Source: Reticulitermes lucifugus
Taxonomy: Eukaryota; Arthropoda; Insecta; Blattodea; Rhinotermitidae
Direction of reading: 5' to 3'
DNA: 64,000 bases
Assembly (NCBI GenBank): GCA_026260175.1
Contig: JAKCWW010000772.1
Coordinates: 21,522 to 85,521, forward strand
Shown here: piece after piece, positions 12,501 to 24,500 of the stretch
Position numbering within the stretch: the stretch's first letter is position 1
Layout: the number at the start of each line of letters is the position of its first letter
Position numbers and translations under genes: made by a program
The notes under the pieces: model-generated
Told to the model about the DNA's origin: nothing
The model's input: only the letters and a program-made list of their open reading frames with translations
The model's database searches: none

Positions 12501-15500
12501 TGGATACTGAAATTGTTTCCAAGTTGATGTGAAGGCGTAGCACAGGTGTAAGCACATGACTGTTGCTGTTGGCACTGACACTGAAAAACTTTCTGCGAGA
12601 CCTTATCTGGTTTTCTCACAAAATGACTTCTGTACTGTGCAATTCAAGGTGCAAACTATGAAATATATTTAGAATGGAACACATTTGAATCATTAGGATT
12701 TAAATGTTGTGAAATTAAATAAATTCAGGTATCAAGAACAAATTTAAATTTACATGGAAATGAGAAGGTGTTACTTGTATATTACGCTGTATAATTTAGA
12801 GTAGCATTTCCTTTAACTGACATAACATGCACTAATAGTTACTTAGCTGGTCAAGAAATTATTTGCTTCACAGAACCTGAAGGTTTATAATGATGTTCAC
12901 AATAGCCCACCATTGAAACCTGTCCTGAACCAGTTATGTGTAATCTGCATCAACATAACTCTGTTATAGTGTCTCTTATCATATAATCCTCTCATTTATG
13001 CATAAATCTCTAAGTGGTCTCTTCATAAATATTTTTTTTTTTTATGTTGTACATGTCCTTCCCATCATATCCTTTGTTATGTAATCAAACATCTGCAGTC
13101 TTTATTATCTCAGCATGAGAGGTCAAGTTTTGTGCCCCTGTAAGATAGCATTTCAATGTTAATCTTAGAACAAGTTTTAGAGATTGGAGTGACGGTATTA
13201 TCACATAATTGAATTCTGATGCGTGGGGACCCTTTGCAGCAAGTACGCTCACTGGAATTACGGCTCAAAGATAAGCTTTGTAGTTCTCGCAGCAAGATAT
13301 TTCCACCGATTAAGCGTGGAGCCTTGATCGACGTTTACTTGACCACCTCAGGTAATGGGGTTACTGCCCACCAAAATTGACCCTCTGGTCCTGCCCTGCT
13401 GGTTCCTCAGAAGTAGTCATAGAAACTTGTCAATTGTAGCAACAAGGTTTAAAGGAATTGTTTTCTAGACATGTGCTTAGATATGCACGAAGACATTACT
13501 AAATCAAAATATAAGGTTTAAATAACTTTCAGCAGTATGAAATATGTTCATATTTTTAGTTTAGTTTGTACATTATTTTTAAACATTGTATGGAAAAACT
13601 CTTCGTTCTCCATAGTAATGGTAAAATTAAGAATTATATTTTCTGTGCTTTGTTAACTTTCTGGTTATAAAGAATGTTCTGAAAGAAAAATTTCCCATTA
13701 TTTGGTTTTAAAAAATTGATTTAATTTTCTGGATATCAATAATAATACAAACATTTCTGTTCTTTATATGTATCTTTTTCACATTATTTTGAAGGCTAAT
13801 GTGAATATATTTTTTACATCTTCTGCCTGCTGTTTTAAGTACAATTGTATGTTTTATTTGTATGAAGTATGTGATAAAATTAACATTTGTGTGTTTTTTG
13901 GTTTTCCAGCTGGAGGTTCAGGTGTTTCTTTGAACGTATTTATGGGGCACCCTGTTGCTAATATAGAAATTTCCTTTCTTTACGTTGTTTCTTAATGGCC
14001 TTTGATACATTTCCACTTTGACCATAGAGAAATGGAAGTAGTTATGTTATGACCTTGTTGCTTCATTGGCAGCCCTTTTAAAATTTTTGCAGTTTGTTTT
14101 ATAATATGTACATTTTATGCATGTTATTCCAGCATGTTGCATGTTTGTTTTTTGATTTTCACATTTGTTTTCGGTTTTTTTTCCGCTTGATTTTGTTACA
14201 GTCAGTTCGCAAACTTCAAAAGGATTTAGCTGAGAAACTCAGCAGCAAGAGATGTCATTCAATTCCTGCCTTGAAACGTGGAGATCTGATTGATAGATAT
14301 TTCCCAACAGCAGGTATGGTTATCGTAGGAGGGGTTATCATATTACAGGTGTTACTAAGAAGCTTTCCAGAAACATTACAAGTGTGAGGAGGTGGACAAC
14401 CACATATTTATTTCTCAAATGCATGTTTAGCATATTTGCATTAATATGTGATCATTGTGTTCAGTTATTGCCGATACAAATTAAGTTAATTTGTCTTATC
14501 ATATGCTGCCCATATGCCAGATGGGGTGGGGGCAGGGGTTACGCCTGTATGTGTGTGTGTCATACACACGTTATACAACTAGTTATCTTCCCAGTGTACA
14601 TTGAGTGACTCAGACACTCACTTAATAACCACAGGTAGATAGTTGGATTTATACACAACATATGTACTGAAATTCATGAATGAATTCTTGGAATGTAGAG
14701 TCAGTAACACAGTAGTTGCATTCTTGTGAGACCTCACATTATAGAAAATCAGATAATAAAAATAGGGTCAGATCAGAAAAAATTTGGCCTGTCACTCAAC
14801 ATTTTATCTTTACACTGGTCACTGAAGTCACATAATAGCCAACAAACATATACAGAAGTTTGTGTTATACAAACAGTGTTCACCAATTCATCAACTGTGT
14901 TATAGCCAATTTGTGTTAATGAAACACATGTAATAGCAGAACTGATTGTACTGTGAAATAACATAACATACTGAAATCAACTAAAAATGTCTTCTTCCCT
15001 TGAAATGATTAAGTGCATATGGTGATAAATTAACAGTTTTACAACTTAGGAATCTGCTGATGCTTTAAAATGTAAGAATGTTTTTTACAGAATTTCAAGA
15101 TACACCAGTGACCATGCTTCTAATGCAATGATGTTCATCATCTGGTTTCATGCAAATCTGTCAGTTTGTTTGAAAGTTATTGGGAAAGCGGGCAGACATG
15201 TGGACATGATATCATATGCAAGAATTTCCAATTATGAGTGGAAACAGATACAATATGACATTACTTTGAAGTAATGTTGAAACCACCAAGCAACGGACGT
15301 TTTGTTAGTAAAATGTTTCTGGAAAGCTTAGACATGGCTCTTTTGTTAAGACAGGGAAGGTTTAACAGAAATGACCCAGGAGTAGTTACTGAAGCGCTGT
15401 TTAGCCTAGTTGCACATATGTGCTGTAAAAATGGAGTTGCACACTGTGCTGAGTGACCGAACACTTACTGTGTTGCTCAGCATATTGTGTACTCTGCCAG

Positions 15501-18500
15501 TGAAACCGATCATTCATAGCTGTCTGCACTTCATTTTCATTCAAGTATTATATTTAGGTACATGAAGATATGAAAATCACACAACTTAGCATCCCTTGTG
15601 AATGAAAACCGGTACCTTTCCAGCAGATATTTTGGACATGAATTTTCTTGATGTAGGATATTATGGATATTTTCATTGCAGGCTGTATTTCTTCAACTAC
15701 ATTTCATATTGATAAACCACTAGCTACCTGGTAGGCAGATTTCTATTCAGCCTTGATGTTCAGTAATTTTATGTGAAATTTTATTGATTTTTTACCCTGG
15801 ATTCTAGTGGTGGCACCAAATTTTGTCAAACCACTTGATGGATGTTTTCCTATTAACCTCGGCAAATGGCAGTCACTTACAGATGGATTTGTGTTTAATC
15901 CTTTGCTGGGCTTTTCAGAATTTCATTCATATGATGACAAAGTCCCTGCAGTGGCCACTTTGTAGGCAGGTTTGTGTTATCCTTCCTTCCTTCCTAGGCT
16001 GTCTCACCTTGACAGTCATGGAAGTTGCCTTGTCAGATGTTGAACAGTCTTGTTAATCTTAAAGTTTTAAAAAGGTACAGTTAGAATGGCTCTAGACATT
16101 TGTCATGCACTTACTGTGCAATTGAACCTCAAATGGTTTCCTCTGCCAGGCTCAAATGACATTAAGAAAGTTCAGTTCCAATGTTGGACTGAGTGTAACA
16201 GGTTTTAAATGAAACTAAATTAAACCCAGTGAGGGTCACATGTTAAAATGTTTGGAACTCTAACGGTTAAATCTAAATTCTCCAGCAGTCACTGTTGTAT
16301 GTGTCAGTTGAACCTCCTTTTAACATGTCCAAGCACTTAAAGAGGAACATGATGAATAATGTAACCAGGTGAGTTTTAGTTGCCTGGCCTTAAGAGTGAC
16401 ATGCAGTGGTATTATAAGTGGATTCCTTTGTCACCTGATGCATGATAAACTAAATCTCTGAGAAATGTTTATTTATTTTGCATTTACTAGGTATAAAATG
16501 GGTGGCATTGGTGCTTGTTTATTGTATATTTAATTTATTTTAAATTTGTTAATCTACTTATAGTATTTAGATAAGTAATTTGACTGTAGTAGATCATACA
16601 GAATAAAATTTAAAGTCATTGAGTGGGATGTATTACAGTTTGTGTGGAATGACCTTTTTAACTCTGAATGTTAAAATAAGTGCTGCTTGTTAGGTATGTT
16701 CTTGCAATTTTTTATGCTTCATACTTTATAGCATGGTTATTAAAACTGTTAGAACTGTATCATATGTATCAATACATTTTTCAGTTTCCTTAATGTTGAT
16801 ATGAAAATAATTCATTTTGGCAACCTTTTAAATACAAGTGAGCCCTCATAGCATAAGACAGTTGGTTGTTTTCATGTAACACATTATGTCAGATCAAGAG
16901 GAAATTTGGGGTTATAGGACAGTCATTCAAATGTTTAACCTTGTATTTAATTGAGACAGAGTTTGACATAATAAATAAAATTGTTATATTAATATTAGCC
17001 AGGATGCCTGTATTAGTAATTCTGGATAGTAGAGGTATTTTTCCCAGCAGAGACAGGGATTTTGTATTTTTCTCTTCACCACAATAGCTGGACCAAATCT
17101 GGGGCCACTTGAACTGTGAGGACATGTGAAACAACTCTCTCACCTCCAGATATCATGGTCTAGAATTTTTGGAGCTTTACCTCTACTTCCCTTATGCCTT
17201 CAGGACATGGCACTTAAGTGTAACGGGAATTTTAACATGTGTACATAAGTCCAATGTTAGGACAGTGGTTGGCTGGTGTCAAATCCTCCACTAATGTGCA
17301 GTAATAGTTACGCGGTGACATTAATTGGCTCATGCAGGCTGAGTGTTCCTCCAGCCTGAAACAGACAGAAGTGATATAGGGGGTGGGGGCAAAAAAACTG
17401 TTCATTTTAGCCTGACATAGTAAAAGAGGTGTTCAAATTTGCTGGCCTGTGTACATTTTCCTACTACATATTCATGTGCAGTGGAAGTTCCACCGGTCAT
17501 GGGTATGATATGAGAGAGAAAATACTGCTGATGTTTCTTGTGCGTAGTAAAGTGTAATTATTGACAAATGTTAGAAAGAGAGTGGTTATTCACTCGCAGA
17601 GTGCATGGTACCTGGTGCAAAATTTGAAGGTGTTTTGAAATGGCATACATAATGTTAAAAGAGCACTAGAATGCAGTAACATGGCATTTCGTTTTTCTGC
17701 AGAAGGGCATGAAGTCACTTCACTTTGTATGAGAGTCCAAACTGCCCCATTTCTTTTGAAGAATATTTTACAAGCATTATGTGTGTTTGCATGAGGGGTT
17801 GAAATTATTCATCATTTGCGCTTAAGGTCCAAAAACCATCATACTTTTAAACAGGCCCAGAAGCAGTGAGGTTGTTTTATAATTGTATGGCATTATATTA
17901 CACAATGTATCCCGCCTTCTGCAAATTGTGACAGTCATACGGGATTCCATATTCAGTCTGACAGGTGAATCCTATCCATGCTGTTCTGTTAAAATGTGTC
18001 CATACATAAAAACGTTCAAGGTGAAGTTGTCCCTGCCCATGTCATGAAAGCATACAGGGGGAGTAGAGGTGTAGCTCCACTCATTCTTAACCTTGGCACT
18101 AGAGGAAGTGTGTGGTCAACTTCATGCTCTGGCTGCTTTACTCCCAGGGAAGAGCCCTGGTACCCATGGAATAGGAGGCTGGGTGGGCCCCGGAGCTGGT
18201 CTGGATGGTTTTGAAGGAAAAGAAAATCTCTTGCCCCTGCCAGGCATTGAACCCTGGACTGTCCAGCCTGTAGCTAGTTGCTATACTGACTACACTATTC
18301 TAGTTCCCTCCACGGCAGTGTATAGTTACTATTATTGAAGATCCACAAATAGATTGGTAATAGCATGGTACAATTTTCTGGAAACTCTTCCAAGGTCTTA
18401 TTCTGTTCCACACTCTCAGCATCATATTTTTGGTGTTATGTAACATTTTCTCTTTAGCTTTTACATTCTCTTACTGTCTTTGTACACATGTTATGGAATA

Positions 18501-21500
18501 GTTTTATGTGTGAAATATTTAATTTCAGATGAACGTATATTGGAATATGACATTGATAAGGTTTTGTATGAGGAGAAGTCCCCATATCAGAAAATTTTGA
18601 TTGTTCACTCCCAAAGTCTGGGTAATTTACTTGTTCTGGATGGCTTGCAAAGTAAGTTTTTTTTTATTTCTTATGTATACATACTTTATCAGTATTCATT
18701 TATTTCTGTCATACAGTGACTTAATTGACCAGCCATAAATTGAGGTGTCGGGAAAGCAAAGTAGTATTTTTATATTATGCCTCTTTTCTTTATGGTTTGT
18801 GGAACTGTGAATATCTTTGTAATAAATTAATTTTATTTCAATCCAACAAATGCACTGCACTTTCTTTCACTGATTTCTTGCCCCTACATGTTTCAGCACA
18901 CCTTGTGCAATCCTCAGAGGGGTCGTCGAGAGTTAACAGTCTTCAATACATCCAATTATTTTTCATTCACTTTCACAGCACATAATTTTGTAAGCCACGA
19001 GCACTAAATATCACTTGTCTTTCTGTTCATAGTGATAACTTATCTTTCTTCAGTGTTTTTTATTAAACATTTTTAGAATTGAAGATAGTTGTAGTATAAA
19101 ATGTTAAAAAGCTAATTAAAATTGTGTTTGACAGCTGGCTATGTATACTAGTTGTTTGATCACATTTGATCTTGTCCTTCTGCTGTGTTGTTAACCGTCC
19201 TGTGGTGTATCATATACACATTCTAAAAATGTTTAAAAAAAAGCACTGAAGAAAGATAAGTTATCACTATGAACAGAAAGACAAGTGATATTTAGTTCTT
19301 GTGGCTAACAAAATTATGTGCTGTGAAAGTGAGTGAAAAACAATTGGATGTATTGAAGATTGTGAACTCTCAACGACACCCCTGAGGATGGCACAGAGTG
19401 TGCCAAAACATATGTAGGGGCAAGAAATCAGTGAAAGTGTAGTGCATTTGTTGGATTGAAATAAAATTAATTAACTATCAAAATGCACGGTATATATAAT
19501 ATAAAGATCTTTGTAATAGTTTGCTGCATACTTTTATGTTAGTTTTTGTCACTTATTTGCTGGTGTGCAATTGCACCTTCTTTTTCCACAGACATATCTG
19601 AAAGCGACCTAATCTACACAGAAACGCTGATGCAGCGCGGAAAAGAAAATTATGAGGGAAAAGAAATTGTCATTCTGGGGGGAGGAGATGGAGCATTGCT
19701 ATGGGAATTGCTGAAGGAGAAACCGAAATTTGTGTATATGCTGGAGGTTGGTATATTCCCTGCTTTATTTTAGAAGGAAAATAAAGAGTGTGGCATAGCA
19801 TATATGCATATTCATGTGTATAACTGTGATAACTTTTGATCCAGGTGTTGATGACTATGTAACTAATCTTATTTCCATTCCTGGTTGACGACACTGTGTT
19901 GGGTTGTTCTACTTTGCTGACATAGCAAAGAACACTGTTTTCTCCATCTTCCATGTTAAGTGAATGAACACTGGCTTAGCACCAGTTCGTAATTCCGTGC
20001 CGTGGGAGTTCCAGGCTACTGTTTAATCACTTAACTTTGAAGGTAAAAGGCAGCCTTACTCAGCAAAATATCAGCATCCTATCCTGCCATGGCGTGTCTT
20101 AACCCAGGAATGGACACAAATAGCATCTGGTTCAGTTCACTGGTTGTCATGAACACCAGACCATTTGATGTCATCCCTTACGTTTAATTCTCTGTGAGTA
20201 CCAACAAGATAAACTTTTGAGTAGAAGTAGCACTAGGATCCTTTAGTATAGGGTTATGAGACCATGTGTAATGGTAGCTTTGAATAATATAAAATTAACA
20301 TGGTTATAACACAAAGTCTGTATTTACATGTGATGCCCAGGCCTGCAAATTGAAACTGTGGCTGTGCTTGTAAACCATATATTGGTTGCCATGGGTTTAC
20401 TCAGCAGTGCAGTGCAGGAAACATGCACATACATACATACTTTGTTACATACCTATTTGGATTTGGTGTGGTAATCTTCAGAAGACTTTACCACTACGAA
20501 GTTCAAAGTCACACTTCTTATATTTTGTTCATGCTCTATTTTTTACTTCTTGTGTGGAAGAAGTATGGCAGTACAGTCTGGGGGTTCAAACTGGCTAGTG
20601 ATTGCTGTAATTTACATCAGGCCAAGTAGCTGGTTTCTCTGAAATAAATTCTCTGCCCAGGGCTTGACATAGAAAGAGACAAACTCCTAGAATATTCGGT
20701 GATGTCCTCTGCATGAGAGTAAGTTAGTCTAAGGCTCTGTGGGTTATTTTGGTATCACAGAAAGTCAGGAGGAGGAAACTATTCAGAATTTGCAATTCTA
20801 AGAAGTAAAAAAAAAAAAGTATGCTCTTATATGTCTGGGATTGTATCAAGTAGCTGTTTACCATTTGGTCCTGTTTATCTGTGTAGCTGTAGTCCTGTAA
20901 AATTGTTGGCTTTATAACATTTCTGTGCTTGTCACTGAAGATGTCATTTGCTGATAGATCATGCATATTTGTCAGTAGTTGTATATCGTATTGATCTCTA
21001 CAGACCACTGCTTTGAAGCCATCTCTAGTTTTAGATCAAATAGCACCTCATTATGGATGTTTGTTTTGTGATAGTTGGTACCACGTATATTACAGCTGTG
21101 TGTGTTGCTGTTTGTGGTTGCACATGTCCTGTCTTGTCCTTCTGTACATAGATGTCCATATGATATGTACAGTCAGAAATGTCGCATAATTTGCAAATCT
21201 CTCATCCAAAATATTCTTATTTCCTGGCAATATGTTACAAAATTATTCTTCCGTTGAAAAGTGCTGTTATTTTGTTCACAGCCAGATGTTTGAAAGGGGC
21301 ATAATATTTTGAATATGCATCATCATTGTGTAGATATATGTCTTATTTTCCATGGCCTGTCATAGTTTGGGTCCTTATTGTCAGGAACATTGTCATTGGT
21401 TGAAAATGGAGAAATCAAAGAATGTTGAAGAACTTGCTCTAGAAAGGTGTAAGGAACAGTTCAGTCATGAACCAGTAATTTTGAATGCTGCCCCAAATGT

Positions 21501-24500
21501 CATACTTGTCCCATGTGAGTTATAATTCCCAGAAACAGAAGCGTTTCAGATGAATGATATTGTGTATCAGAGAAATTCCATTGTTTAAGGTGTCCATGTA
21601 TGGTTGATAGTATGGATTTTACTCCTGTAGCAGTAGGCTAGCAGCAGTTGCAAAAACAATGTGAAACATGATATGGATTTAGTATGTATGTTGCATGCCA
21701 GGTTTTGTTTAAAAACATTTGTATGGGCCACGTAGTAGTATTGTTAGGTTTTATCACGTAGTTGGGAACATGTGGAATGTGTTCAGAAGGTTTTTGGGGA
21801 AACTTTATCGTAGTCAGTCACTTGGAAGACCAAGGAAGAAGTGGATGGATACTAACTTACTCTATGGAGTAGAGTCCTTCTTGAGAAGCTAGTAGTTCCT
21901 CAGCTATTCAAGAAATTCCTGCCTTTTATGGAACCTTAAGGTTCATTACAATGAACAGAAGAGTCTACCAATTTTCGGTGTCCTGAGGCAGATGAATCCA
22001 GTCCATGCCATCCCCTCCTATGTCTCTAAGATCAATTTTAATGTTATCCTGCCATCTACACCTGCGTCTTTCAAATTATCTCATTTAGGTTTCCCCACCA
22101 AAGCCTGTATGCATATTTCTTCTCCCTCATGCGTGCCACATACCCTGTGGAGCTCATATGCCATGATTGTATCACAGCATATTTGCTGAGGAGTACAGGT
22201 CATGAAAGTCCTCATAATGCATTTTTCTTTAGTCTCTTGTTACTTGTCCTTCATAGGCCCAAATATCTTGCTCAGCACCTGCAATTTTGTCCTACATTTT
22301 GTTGATGAGGCATGATCATATGCTTAGTTGTCTTTGCATTTACTCCTAGACCAATCTTCTTATTACCAATGAATATTGTCTGCATTTTGGTTTATAGTAT
22401 TCACATTGTCACTTAGGAAATAAGCATCAGCATAGCCATATGGATATGGATATGGATAATGCTGTGATTCACATTATGGAAATAGATTGTGAGGACGGAG
22501 ACTGATGGAACTATCTCAAAGTAATGTCCATTTGGCAGGTTGCAATGCTAGCCATGTTGAACCTTCATATTTTACTAGTTGGTGGCTGGGAGATTTGAGG
22601 TTCTGACAGTGGCATGGCTGAGTATTGAGGTCTTTAGGGATGTGATTTTGTGTTGTTGGGTGAGCAGTTCCCAGAATTCCAGAGGAATGTAGTGCCTGCA
22701 AAACATCAGGTATCATCACTCACCTAATATGACACAGCATTATATCCCAGAAGACCTTAACCTTCAGCTGACATTCATTTACAAGTTCAGCTTTTTATTT
22801 TTGAAGTCTAGAAGATTTATATACTGCTTGAGTTGCAGTATCATAAGATACTCACGGTGTATATTTTGGATTGCTTTAAAGAGTAAAGAGTGATAGTAAT
22901 CCTAATCTTATGGTGTAACCAATATGTGAACATCCTGTGCTGCACATTATAATAATAGAATTAATACTGAAGTACACTGTATTTACAATTTGTTGATTTA
23001 GATTGATGAGTTGGTGATGAAAGCCTGCAGCAAACATCTTCGAAGTTGTTGTGGAGATTGTTTAGACAAATTAAAGGGTGATAACTATGAGGTAATTATT
23101 TTTACAGATTTTTTAAAATAACTGTCATATTGAGAATTATATATCAGATGCATTTAATGATATTGTAATCAAATGCTTGCACAACCAGAGTAGTTTGTGT
23201 TCTGTTGTTGTTGTTAATATTATAGTATAGTATGAGTATTGTCTTGGTCATTATCACTGAATGAATGTTAATGCAGTAGTGGTTAGGCCCCCCCCCTCCA
23301 CATTTTATTCTCAACCTGCCGATTGGCTATACTGACTCTTCAGTTTCCCATTATTGGGTTTCCTCAGTCCCTGTAGGTAAATACCGGGTTGATATCTTGA
23401 AATGTGCCACAATAAGTTGTTTCCATGTGTTTCTGATTCACACGCTACCATTCACTGAATGTGGCATCTGGTGGCATCACTCCTGTTTTGTATTCAGTAG
23501 GTCTTGGATACAGATCATGGCCCAAGACTGGCTGCCCTGGCTGAGGTTTTTGTCAGGTTAGACCACAGACACTTTCTTCCACGTTCTTTCAAATTCACCA
23601 AATCAGCCTGTCAGTGAACAATGTAGTCTGAGCTACTGACAGCTTTGTTACATAAACCAGTCCTGTATAATGTATGTGTTGATAAATAACCAAATAGTAA
23701 TTAAGCTATCACCATTGCTGTCACTTGTTGCAAATAATGAGGTGTTAATCATGGGATTGCACTAGTATAAGTGTATTTCTGTGTCTGCTTTTAGATTGTT
23801 GTTGGTGATTGTGTAGAAATATTAAGCCAGTACATCACAGAAGGTCGGAAGTTTGATTATGTGTTTGGGGACTTAACTGACATCCCTCTGTCAGCAACCC
23901 CACAAGGAGAGGTGTGGGACTTTATAAGGCTCATCCTTAACTCTGCATTGACAGTTCTAAAGCCACAAGGAAAATACATGACACATGTAAGCATGATGAA
24001 TAGTACTTACATTTGTTTATCATAGAGAACAAATGCCAAGTTTTACATAAAACAGGCATTTGGATGTTAGGGTAGGTGGAAATTACACTGTACTGGCACC
24101 TTTATTTTGAGGGCATAGTTGACACATGTACCCTTTATGTACTTGGTGGGAACAACAAGCTCACATGCCAGTATGTGGAAATTTCCACTAGACTCCACCA
24201 TAAATACAATCTTTATTATTGTTTTTGTGCTAACAAGCATTGAGGAGCAGTAAGCTTGTTTTAAGGTGACATCCATTGACCTACACCTGGTATTCTGTGT
24301 AAGATGTATGTATTGAAATTTAGGTAGGTCCTGTGACAGCCAAGCCCATACATTGTTATGAAACCTGTCGGCAAATTGCAGCTTGTTCCTGTCACATGAA
24401 TCAGTTGACCTGGTAATGTAAACTTCAGTGGCTGTGTATTTTCTGTTCTCACAAATTATGTATTAAGTGCATGAATTTTAAATTTTTAATACAAGAACTA

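Larger units (their letters stand above)
19747..23001 (+). other. spermine synthase intron 5
   Basis: 3.3 kb. Holds the LINE relic at 21870-22440 and the unnamed repeat at 22500-22800. The part at 19950-21800 shows nothing I recognise except a short 'SLGRPRKKWMDTN' peptide at about 21818-21855, similar to LINE C-terminal tails. Confidence 0.7.
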
